Below are positions 1-5,584 of a stretch of DNA of 5,665 nt, one piece after another. How positions within the stretch are numbered: position 1 is the stretch's first letter; each line of letters starts with the position of its first letter. The position numbers and the translations under genes are program-made. The notes beneath the pieces are model-generated. The model saw only the letters and a list, made by a program, of their open reading frames with translations, ran no database searches and was not told the origin of the DNA. This DNA is from an uncultured Ruminococcus sp. (GTDB lineage Bacteria > Bacillota > Clostridia > Oscillospirales > Ruminococcaceae), in assembly GCA_945876155.1 (NCBI GenBank), contig CAMCMW010000125.1, positions 1 to 5,665 on the forward strand, read 5' to 3'.

Positions 1-7
1 AAACTGC

Positions 8-40
8 CCTCACAAAAATCTTTGTGCGGTATTGCTTTAT
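8..40 (+). terminator. weak hairpin, possible terminator of an upstream gene
   Basis: CACAAA (11-16) and TTTGTG (21-26) form a 6-bp stem around a 4-nt loop. Two more C-G pairs (8-9 with 28-29) follow after a mismatch. The downstream sequence is T-rich but has no uninterrupted T-run. It could end transcription of a gene lying left of the window. It could also be chance structure in AT-rich DNA. Confidence 0.25.
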
Positions 41-54
41 TTTCTTATCAATAC

Positions 55-82
55 TTGACTTTTTTTATTTATGGTGTATAAT
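55..82 (+). promoter_or_regulatory. sigma-A promoter of the GH5 gene
   Basis: The -35 box TTGACT (55-60) and the perfect -10 box TATAAT (77-82) are separated by 16 bp. A TG lies just upstream of the -10 box. Transcription should start near 89, giving a leader of about 42 nt. No operator or riboswitch is evident around it. Confidence 0.85.
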
Positions 83-117
83 GATAATAGGAATATTTTT
101 GATTGTATTTTGAAAAG

Positions 118-123
118 AGGAGG
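118..123 (+). promoter_or_regulatory. ribosome binding site that fixes a TTG start
   Basis: AGGAGG lies 7 nt upstream of the TTG at 131. No ATG or GTG occurs in frame at a suitable distance. The first in-frame ATG lies inside the hydrophobic core of the signal peptide, so TTG must be the start codon. Confidence 0.9.
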
Positions 124-130
124 ATCATAA

Positions 131-2053
131 TTGAAACTTAAAAAGAAAATTATTTCCTGTGCCGCACTGCTGGCAGTCGCTGCATCTTGCATGGCATCAG
201 CTTTCACAGGTTTTACAACCTCGGCTGTTACTGAAGTTGATGACTGCAATGACGACTGGCTCCATGCAGTTGGCAGCAGGCTTTATGACAAGGACGGAAA
301 CGAAGTCTGGCTGACTGGTGCAAACTGGTTCGGTCTTAACTGTATCGAGTATTCACCGCATTATCTTTATGCCGGCGATATTGACGATATGCTCTCTGAA
401 GTTGCTGACAGAGGTATCAACGTTATTCGTTTCCCTATTTCAACAGAACTTATCCTTTCATGGATGAACGGTACCCCTTATCAGATAAGCGCCGGCGGTA
501 TGCAGGCATGCTACAATCCGCCTGTTGATATGGACGACGGAAACGGAAATATTGTCAAGGCTGGTACTTACGGACATATCAACAAGGACTTTGTTGAAGC
601 CGACGGCAAGACTCTTATTACAAGCGACAGAGGTTTTGACATCATTCTTGACAAATGCAAAAAGTATGGTATAAAGGCATTCATTGATATTCACAGCCCT
701 CATGCTGACAACTCAGGTCATAACTATAATCTCTGGTACGGCAAGGAAACAACTACCGGCGGAACTATGGTAACAACCGATATCTGGATAGAAACCCTTA
801 CCTGGCTTGCTGAAAAGTATAACAACAACGATACTCTTATCGGATATGACCTTAAAAATGAGCCTCACGGAAAAGGTCAGGAAGGCGATAAGGCGGCTAA
901 ATGGGACGGTTCAACTGATGAAAACAACTGGGCTTATGCTGCTACAAAATGTGCAGAATCCATTCTTGAAGTAAATCCCAATGCGCTTATTTTCATTGAA
1001 GGTGTTGAACAGTCACTCAGCGGAGCAATGCCCGGAGATTACTGGGGTATGGCAGACAGACGTGACAATTCACCTTATATCGGTGCATGGTGGGGCGGAA
1101 ACTTCCGTGGCGCAAGAGAATATCCGATTGTTCCTAAACAGGGTACTTCACAGATAGTTTATTCTCCGCATGATTACGGTCCGTCAGTTTACAATCAGAC
1201 ATGGTTTGACAAGGATTTCACTACTCAGACCCTTCTTGATGACTACTGGTATGACACATGGGCATACCTTAACAAAGAAGAAATTGCTCCTCTGCTCATC
1301 GGTGAATGGGGCGGTCATATGGACGGTGCTGAAAACCAGAAATGGATGGAACTTCTTCGTGACTATATGATTGACAACCACATCAACCATACATTCTGGT
1401 GTCTTAACACAAACTCAGGTGATACCGGCGGTCTCTGGGCTGGTTTCAGCTATTCCATAGACACCGGAACTACAATAACATGGGAAGAAGAAAAGTATGC
1501 ACTCTTTGAAAAGGCTCTCTGGCAGACTTCTGAAACAGGAAAATATATCGGTCTTGACCACCAGATACCTCTTGGTTTAAACAACACCGGTATGACTGTA
1601 ACAGAATATTACAGCAATTACGCTGAAACTGAAGGCAGTAACCTTGACGCAGGAGAAAAAACCGACCCGAAACCGCCGGTAACCACCCCGACAGAAGAAC
1701 CTACTGAGGCAATTACCACTGTTTCAACTACATCTGTTGTTCCGGATACCACCACAACAACTGTTACAACAGTAAAGGAAACCGATGAACCAACAGACGA
1801 TACAACAGCTGAAGTACCTTCTATCAGTGCAGATGCGTCAAAATACGGCGATGTTAATACAGACAGGACTGTTGACGTAGCTGATGTAGTAATGCTTAAT
1901 ATGTATCTGCTTAACCCTGAAACCAATGTACTTGATGAAGTTCAGCTGGCAAACGCTGACTGCGAAAGAAATGGAATTATCAATTCATCAGACAGCGCAC
2001 TTCTGCTTAACTATGTTGCAATGATAATTGATGAAAGTCAATTGGGTGCATAA
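131..2053 (+). CDS. secreted GH5 endoglucanase with C-terminal dockerin (cellulosomal)
   Basis: This is a predicted extracellular endo-beta-1,4-glucanase of 640 aa. A Sec signal peptide (KLKKK, then a hydrophobic core to about residue 24) is probably cleaved near A32. The GH5 (beta/alpha)8 catalytic domain spans about 45-475. All eight residues conserved in GH5 can be placed: R100, H188, N243, E244 (acid/base, in NEP), H347, Y349, E392 (nucleophile, in GEW) and W423. The motifs NWFGLN, SVYNQTWF and SGDTGG resemble subfamily GH5_1, typified by Acidothermus E1. An extra loop at about 113-160 is not in E1 as I remember it. A Thr/Pro/Glu-rich linker (511-560) leads to a dockerin (571-635). Its first calcium loop uses D574, N576, D578 and D585. 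Its second uses D610, E612, N614 and D621. The gene has its own promoter and terminator and ends in tandem stops, TAATAA. Cellulose, beta-glucan or xyloglucan specificity cannot be settled from sequence alone. Confidence 0.95.
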   Translation: MKLKKKIISCAALLAVAASCMASAFTGFTTSAVTEVDDCNDDWLHAVGSRLYDKDGNEVWLTGANWFGLNCIEYSPHYLYAGDIDDMLSEVADRGINVIRFPISTELILSWMNGTPYQISAGGMQACYNPPVDMDDGNGNIVKAGTYGHINKDFVEADGKTLITSDRGFDIILDKCKKYGIKAFIDIHSPHADNSGHNYNLWYGKETTTGGTMVTTDIWIETLTWLAEKYNNNDTLIGYDLKNEPHGKGQEGDKAAKWDGSTDENNWAYAATKCAESILEVNPNALIFIEGVEQSLSGAMPGDYWGMADRRDNSPYIGAWWGGNFRGAREYPIVPKQGTSQIVYSPHDYGPSVYNQTWFDKDFTTQTLLDDYWYDTWAYLNKEEIAPLLIGEWGGHMDGAENQKWMELLRDYMIDNHINHTFWCLNTNSGDTGGLWAGFSYSIDTGTTITWEEEKYALFEKALWQTSETGKYIGLDHQIPLGLNNTGMTVTEYYSNYAETEGSNLDAGEKTDPKPPVTTPTEEPTEAITTVSTTSVVPDTTTTTVTTVKETDEPTDDTTAEVPSISADASKYGDVNTDRTVDVADVVMLNMYLLNPETNVLDEVQLANADCERNGIINSSDSALLLNYVAMIIDESQLGA

Positions 2054-2059
2054 TAAAAG

Positions 2060-2094
2060 AAAGCTTTGGGAATATTATGTTCTCAAAGCTTTTT
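2060..2094 (+). terminator. rho-independent terminator of the GH5 gene
   Basis: A 12-bp stem pairs 2060-2071 with 2081-2092, including one G-U pair, around a 9-nt loop. A short T-run closes it at 2090-2094. It begins 6 nt after the stop codon. Confidence 0.85.
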
Positions 2095-2400
2095 CATTTC
2101 CAGACACTTAATACACCTTACAGACACCATTCAGACACAATTCAGACACCCCGGCACATTTGTGTGTACTCCTGCAAACCCCATAGAATCAGGCTTTACA
2201 GCGTATATCGTACACAATCAGACACCTATACACCATTTTTTCAACTCTGCTTATATCTTATAATATCTGTTATCTGCTTTAATATATTTCATTTTTCCTG
2301 AGAACTTATAAAAAGGGTGTCTTGGTGTCTGTTACACGTAGAATTGGGCTTAGTGATGTCTGTCAAGGTGTCTGACGGGTGTCTTTGGTGTCTGTACAAA
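2095..2400. repeat. gene-free interval with mirrored CAGACACC-type octamer repeats
   Basis: This stretch of about 306 nt between two terminators holds no convincing gene. It contains about 13 copies of CAGACACC or close variants. Forward copies begin at 2101, 2110, 2121, 2132, 2143, 2219 and 2227. Reverse copies end at 2323, 2331, 2362, 2374, 2385 and 2394. All copies left of 2235 are forward and all copies right of 2315 are reverse. The outer pairs 2101/2394, 2110/2385 and 2121/2374 are exactly symmetric about 2247.5. The outer 28 nt on each side match at 22 of 28 positions when one side is reverse-complemented. Most neighbouring copies are 9 to 12 nt apart, about one helical turn. The centre is AT-rich. 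It may be the remnant of a non-autonomous element with subterminal repeats, or an array of protein binding sites. No flanking target duplication is visible. Confidence 0.75.
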
Positions 2401-2430
2401 AAAATTCCCCTGAAAAATCAGGGGATTTTT
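2398..2430 (-). terminator. rho-independent terminator of the lipoprotein gene
   Basis: TCCCCTGA (2406-2413) pairs with TCAGGGGA (2418-2425) around a 4-nt A loop. On the minus strand the hairpin is followed by AATTTTTTT. The T-runs on both sides suggest it also works in the other direction, blocking transcription that escapes from the GH5 side. It starts within a few bases of the stop codon. Confidence 0.85.
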
Positions 2431-2432
2431 GA

Positions 2433-3368
2433 TTAACCATCAAGATTCTGAGTTTTTAAAGCATTTACAAAGTCAGCGCCTTTTCCGCCGCTTACATATT
2501 CTAAAGCGTCACTGTCATATCCGAATCTTAAAACGCTTGCACAAATTCCAGGATTCTTATTGAATCTGATAGAAACGGTAACAGTATCACCGGCTTTACC
2601 GCTTACATTATCTGCCATTACTTCAAATGAACCGTCATTTTTGAAAGTATTGGCTGTTGCATCTCCGCCGACTACGACTGAACCATTTATACCGCTCGCC
2701 TTCACTGAAACTGCGCTTATATTTGAGAAATCAAGCCAGTCCACTGTAATCGGGTATGTACCGTCAGCTGTTGTTTCCTTTATCTTGAATGTGGCAGTAA
2801 TAAATTCACCGTCGAACACATAGTCACCTGAAAGATTCATCCAGAATGCCTGCTGAATTTTCTTTTCTCCCTGGATTACTGCATCTGAATTACTGCTGTT
2901 GTTATTATCACTGTTGCTGTTGTTGCCGTCACTATTGCTGTTATTGTTTCCGGCTGAATTATTGCTGTCACCGCCTGTACTGTTTCCGCCGTCACTGTTA
3001 CTGTTATCATCATTGCCGGGAACGATAACCATATCAGTTGAGCTCATAGCCTGTTCGGCATCAAATGATGACTGGTCAATATTCGATTCACCGTTTGGGT
3101 CTGCGTTTGACTGTTCATCTGAGCCACCGCTCTGAGAGGAAGAATCTCCGCTCTGTTCAACAGGGTCCTGTGCAGCGTCAGACGGAGGGATAAACTCGGA
3201 AATTTCAAGATCAACTTCCTTTAACTGCTCAGCCTCTTCCGAAGAAAGTGTTGCTGTTTTTATGCCTGTATCAGCTGTACCGTCTTTTTTATCCGAACAA
3301 GCTGACATAGATACTGCCATTGCACAGATAACGGCAATTGCAATAATTTTTTTCTTTATGTTCAACAT
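2433..3368 (-). CDS. predicted surface lipoprotein with two half-cohesin segments in swapped order
   Basis: This 311-aa protein starts with a lipoprotein signal peptide: KKK at 5-7, a hydrophobic core, and lipobox MSAC with C24 as the lipidated residue. Residues 31-116 are acidic and Ser-rich. Residues 117-162 are a low-complexity Asn/Ser/Asp/Gly linker. Residues 165-235 look like the second half of a cohesin: a KKI strand, then DGEFITATFKI, DGTYPITV, and a closing GSVVVG strand. Residues 247-311 look like the first half: FEVMADNVSGKAGDTVTV, then NPGICASVLRFGYDSDALEYV. The protein stops where a normal cohesin would continue into the KKI-like strand. The two halves are joined by only about 11 residues, so together they could fold as one circularly permuted cohesin. 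The likely role is binding a dockerin-bearing partner at the cell surface, which fits the convergent dockerin enzyme next door; binding itself is inferred. Alternatives are two decayed cohesins or an unrelated beta-sandwich. The ATG start is supported by a good RBS. Confidence 0.85.
   Translation of the reverse strand: MLNIKKKIIAIAVICAMAVSMSACSDKKDGTADTGIKTATLSSEEAEQLKEVDLEISEFIPPSDAAQDPVEQSGDSSSQSGGSDEQSNADPNGESNIDQSSFDAEQAMSSTDMVIVPGNDDNSNSDGGNSTGGDSNNSAGNNNSNSDGNNSNSDNNNSSNSDAVIQGEKKIQQAFWMNLSGDYVFDGEFITATFKIKETTADGTYPITVDWLDFSNISAVSVKASGINGSVVVGGDATANTFKNDGSFEVMADNVSGKAGDTVTVSIRFNKNPGICASVLRFGYDSDALEYVSGGKGADFVNALKTQNLDG
2883..3020 (-). repeat. in-frame low-complexity Asn/Ser/Asp/Gly linker
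   Basis: Residues 117-162 of the lipoprotein are almost entirely N, S, D and G, encoded by degenerate trinucleotide runs. The segment probably acts as a flexible, hydrophilic spacer holding the cohesin-like part away from the membrane. Its repeated codons make it prone to length change between strains. Confidence 0.75.
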
Positions 3369-3376
3369 TTTGAATA

Positions 3377-3382
3377 CTCCTT
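3377..3382 (-). promoter_or_regulatory. ribosome binding site of the lipoprotein gene
   Basis: AAGGAG on the minus strand lies 8 nt upstream of the ATG at 3368-3366, which supports that start codon. Confidence 0.85.
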
Positions 3383-3398
3383 TTAGTCATATAATATA

Positions 3399-3430
3399 TA
3401 GTAAACTACAAATTAATTTGGAGTTTACTA
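3399..3430. promoter_or_regulatory. 32-nt near-perfect palindrome in the lipoprotein leader
   Basis: Fifteen of 16 symmetric base pairs match; only 3408/3421 fails. The half-sites are TAGTAAACT and AGTTTACTA around an AATT-rich centre. In RNA it would form a 9-bp stem, one mismatch, 4 or 5 more pairs and a small loop. It sits downstream of the predicted start site (about 3497) and upstream of the RBS, so it could act as an RNA hairpin or as a repressor site blocking elongation. No T-run follows it on the minus strand, so it is not a simple terminator. The GTAAAC-N16-GTTTAC pattern loosely recalls BirA-type operators, but nothing near it concerns biotin. Confidence 0.6.
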
Positions 3431-3431
3431 T

Positions 3432-3478
3432 TTGCCGATACGCACGCAGCAAACGAAGTGAGCGTATGTGCGAGGCAA
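3432..3478. repeat. 47-nt palindromic REP-like element in the lipoprotein leader
   Basis: TTGCC (3432-3436) pairs with GGCAA (3474-3478), and an inner CGCAC pairs with GTGCG. The block is clearly more GC-rich than the AT-rich DNA around it. It looks like the small dispersed stem-loop repeats found between genes in many bacteria. It would lie in the 5' leader of the lipoprotein mRNA. No T-run follows on either strand. Its copy number elsewhere in the genome cannot be judged from one window. Confidence 0.5.
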
Positions 3479-3503
3479 TTAAAATTATTATGCCAATGAT
3501 TTT

Positions 3504-3532
3504 ATTATACACTTAAATATTAACAATGTCAA
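3504..3532 (-). promoter_or_regulatory. perfect-consensus sigma-A promoter of the lipoprotein gene
   Basis: On the minus strand TTGACA (3532-3527) and TATAAT (3509-3504) are separated by exactly 17 bp. Both hexamers match consensus at every position. The predicted start near 3497 leaves a leader of about 129 nt that contains both hairpins. The promoter lies just downstream of the leuA stop codon, so the lipoprotein gene can be expressed independently of leuA. Confidence 0.88.
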
Positions 3533-3560
3533 CCCTGCTTTTGTGACAATTAACTGAAAA

Positions 3561-5222
3561 TTAATCAGTAATCATGTTATTTACAGCGCTGAACAGTGCT
3601 TTGAGTGAGGAATCAATAATATCTGTCTCAATTCCGACACCCCAGTAATTCTTGCCGTCACTGCTTATTCCCACGTAGGAAACAGCCTTGGAAGTGTCAC
3701 CCTGTTCCATTGCGTGTTCGGTATATGTGTGCAGGTCATACTTGATTCCCAGCATTTTCATAACCGCCTTGCTGACAGCGTTAAGTCTGCCGTTGCCGTG
3801 TGCCTTTTCGTTCATGACCTTGCCGTTGTACTCAATGGTAACATTTGCCTCAATACCGTCCTGCTGAACGTAGTGCGCCTCTTTGAGTACCACCGGTGAC
3901 TGCTTGTTGATAAATGTTTCATTAAATATATCATATACCTCAGAAGGCATCAGTTCTCTGTGGGCATTGTCTGAAACGTGCTTTACCAGATAACCAAAAG
4001 GCTCTCTCATTTTCTGCGGCATTACAATACCGAACTGCTGCTCCAGAATATAACCGATACCGCCCTTACCGGACTGGCTGTTGATTCTGATTACATCTGT
4101 TTCGTAAACTCTGCCTACGTCCTGTGGGTCGATAGGGAGATAAGGTACAGTCCAGTGCTGGCAGTTTTTCTCCTGACGCCACTTCATACCCTTTGCAATA
4201 GCGTCCTGATGTGAACCGCTGAAGGCTGCAAATACCAGCTGACCGCTGTAAGGCTGACGCTCGTAAACTCTCATGCCTGTGATTCTCTCGTAGAGTTCGG
4301 TAATTTCAGGCATATTTTCAAAGTTCAGCTCAGGGTCAACACCCTGTGAGAACATATTCATACCCAGAGTTACGATATCAACATTGCCTGTTCTCTCGCC
4401 GTTTCCGAAGAGAGTACCCTCAATTCTGTCCGCACCGGCAAGCAGTCCCATTTCGCTGTCTGCAACGGCACAGCCTCTGTCATTGTGGGGGTGGAGTGAA
4501 ACAATAATGTTTTCACGGTTCAGCAGATTGTCGCACATATACTCAACCTGGTTTGCGTAAACATGAGGCATTGAGTGTGAAACAGTAACCGGCAGATTGA
4601 TAACCACCTTGTCGTCCGCAGTCGGCTCCCAGATTTTGATTACCTCGTTGCATATCTCCAGAGCAAACTCCGGCTCTGTACCCGTAAAACTTTCCGGAGA
4701 GTACTCAAAGCGGTAGTTGCCTGTTGTTGCCTTTTCCCTGTACTGTTTGCACAGCTTTGCGCCCATAACGGCAATGTCAATAATTTCTTCCTTGCTCTTT
4801 CTGAAAACCTGTTCACGCTGTGAAACGGAAGTTGAGTTGTAGAGGTGAACGATAACGTTTTTAGCGCCGTCCAGTGCCTCAAAGGTTTTCTTGATAATGT
4901 GTTCTCTGGACTGTGTCAGTACCTGAATGGTAACATCATCAGGAATCAGATTCTGCTCAATCAGCGCACGGCAGAATTCGTACTCAGTCTCAGACGCAGC
5001 CGGGAAACCGACTTCGATTTCCTTGAATCCGATTTTAACCAGATATTTAAAGAATTCCAGCTTTTCCTCCAGTGTCATTGGATTGATGAGTGCCTGGTTG
5101 CCGTCTCTCAGGTCAACGCTGCACCAGATCGGGGCATGGTCTATGTAATCCTTCTGCGCCCACTTCATCGGAGGATTTTTCACCGGAAAATACTGTCTTG
5201 TGTACTTTTCAAAATTTTTCAT
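3561..5222 (-). CDS. leuA: 2-isopropylmalate synthase
   Basis: This 553-aa cytoplasmic enzyme condenses acetyl-CoA with 2-oxoisovalerate to form 2-isopropylmalate, the first committed step of leucine biosynthesis. Its length and its extended N-terminus (YTRQYFPVKNPPMKW) match the longer, type 2 LeuA form. The TIM-barrel catalytic domain contains LRDGNQ (R39, D40), HPHND (H244, H246) and GNGERTGN (N280). D40, H244, H246 and N280 correspond to the metal ligands known in Mycobacterium tuberculosis LeuA, with a constant offset of 41 residues. The C-terminal part, about 435-553, is the LeuA dimer/allosteric domain where leucine feedback normally acts. The protein looks full length and intact. The ATG start has a good RBS. 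A T-box leader controls the gene. No leuB, leuC or leuD follows; the next gene on the strand is the cohesin-like lipoprotein, so leuA stands apart from a leu operon here. Confidence 0.97.
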   Translation of the reverse strand: MKNFEKYTRQYFPVKNPPMKWAQKDYIDHAPIWCSVDLRDGNQALINPMTLEEKLEFFKYLVKIGFKEIEVGFPAASETEYEFCRALIEQNLIPDDVTIQVLTQSREHIIKKTFEALDGAKNVIVHLYNSTSVSQREQVFRKSKEEIIDIAVMGAKLCKQYREKATTGNYRFEYSPESFTGTEPEFALEICNEVIKIWEPTADDKVVINLPVTVSHSMPHVYANQVEYMCDNLLNRENIIVSLHPHNDRGCAVADSEMGLLAGADRIEGTLFGNGERTGNVDIVTLGMNMFSQGVDPELNFENMPEITELYERITGMRVYERQPYSGQLVFAAFSGSHQDAIAKGMKWRQEKNCQHWTVPYLPIDPQDVGRVYETDVIRINSQSGKGGIGYILEQQFGIVMPQKMREPFGYLVKHVSDNAHRELMPSEVYDIFNETFINKQSPVVLKEAHYVQQDGIEANVTIEYNGKVMNEKAHGNGRLNAVSKAVMKMLGIKYDLHTYTEHAMEQGDTSKAVSYVGISSDGKNYWGVGIETDIIDSSLKALFSAVNNMITD

Positions 5223-5231
5223 AATACATCT

Positions 5232-5237
5232 TCCTTT
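5232..5237 (-). promoter_or_regulatory. ribosome binding site of leuA
   Basis: AAAGGA on the minus strand (followed by AG) lies 9 nt upstream of the ATG at 5222-5220. Confidence 0.8.
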
Positions 5238-5259
5238 CAGAATTTTTCAGAGATGCAAC

Positions 5260-5297
5260 AAAAAAGCTCCACCTCTTAAATTATAAAGAGGTGAAGC
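5260..5297 (-). terminator. T-box-controlled attenuator terminator
   Basis: A 12-bp stem with one G-U pair joins 5297-5286 to 5277-5266 around an 8-nt loop, followed by six T on the minus strand. Its 5' arm (CTTCACCTCTT) is shared with the antiterminator, so the two structures exclude each other. Confidence 0.93.
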
Positions 5298-5524
5298 ATA
5301 AAACTCCACGGTACCACTCTTTTTGGTGCATAAAGCACCCACTCTGCCACATCAGTCAATGCGTATCTCTGTAACGGGAGAACCCGTTTGCGCCTAATTG
5401 CCAAAAGCGTTCAGCGAACTGCTCAGGGAGGAGTTATGACCGGTCTGGAATACTGCCTTGCACCGTACGGCAGCTCTCTGAAAATCCATCTGCGGCTTTA
5501 TTTCCCATCATCGCATTTAGTTGT
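5260..5524 (-). ncRNA. T-box leader (tRNA-Leu sensing) upstream of leuA
   Basis: This untranslated leader senses the charging of tRNA and lets transcription continue into leuA when uncharged tRNA-Leu builds up. Stem I spans about 5525-5405, with a GATGA/TGA kink-turn-like base, an apical CTGCC/GGCAG stem, and a candidate specifier CTC (Leu) at 5433-5431. Smaller stems occur at 5388-5373 and at 5339-5325. The T-box is at 5320-5304. The antiterminator pairs AAAGAG with CTCTTT and GTGGAG with CTTCAC. These leave the classic 7-nt bulge TGGTACC (5316-5310), whose TGGT would pair with the ACCA end of tRNA-Leu. The specifier assignment is inferred from its position plus the gene downstream. Confidence 0.93.
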
Positions 5525-5530
5525 ACTTAT

Positions 5531-5559
5531 ATAATATAATATTTTTTTGGATTTGTCAA
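5531..5559 (-). promoter_or_regulatory. sigma-A promoter of the leuA T-box transcript
   Basis: On the minus strand TTGACA (5559-5554) is a perfect -35 box, 17 bp from TATTAT (5536-5531), a 5/6 -10 box. Transcription should start near 5524. The promoter begins about 25 bp after the stop codon of the preceding gene. Confidence 0.85.
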
Positions 5560-5584
5560 GGGGTTTTGGAAAATTATTTTTTCA

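Noticed and set aside
131..202. Lipoprotein signal on the GH5 enzyme (C20)
   Set aside because: AASC is a poor lipobox, and a standard signal peptidase site near A32 fits an exported dockerin enzyme better.
2101..2150. CRISPR-like array
   Set aside because: The units are only 8 nt with 1-3 nt gaps, switch orientation across the region, and no cas gene is present.
2236..2264. Possible plus-strand promoter with a TATAAT at 2259-2264
   Set aside because: There is no acceptable -35 box at 16-18 bp and no gene downstream on that strand; it is probably chance in AT-rich DNA.
2066..2301. Two overlapping plus-strand frames of 65 and 74 aa in the gap after the GH5 gene
   Set aside because: They begin inside the GH5 terminator and have no RBS. 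They are rich in repeated His/Thr/Gln-type residues that come simply from reading the octamer repeats.
2095..2432. Missing second cohesin half as frameshifted remnant downstream of the lipoprotein stop
   Set aside because: The minus-strand sequence after the stop is a terminator followed by octamer repeats. I see no cohesin-like strand in any of its frames.
2846..3135. Cys/Leu-rich plus-strand frames opposite the lipoprotein linker
   Set aside because: They are the antisense reading of the Asn/Ser codon runs; such composition is an artefact of low complexity.
3480..3560. Rho-independent terminator for leuA
   Set aside because: Only a 5-bp AT stem (ATTAA/TTAAT) without a T-run is present, too weak to call.
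4845..5279. 144-aa plus-strand reading frame opposite the start of leuA
   Set aside because: It lies antisense to a clearly conserved leuA, has no good RBS and its translation resembles no known protein. The same holds for the shorter frames opposite and within leuA and the GH5 gene.
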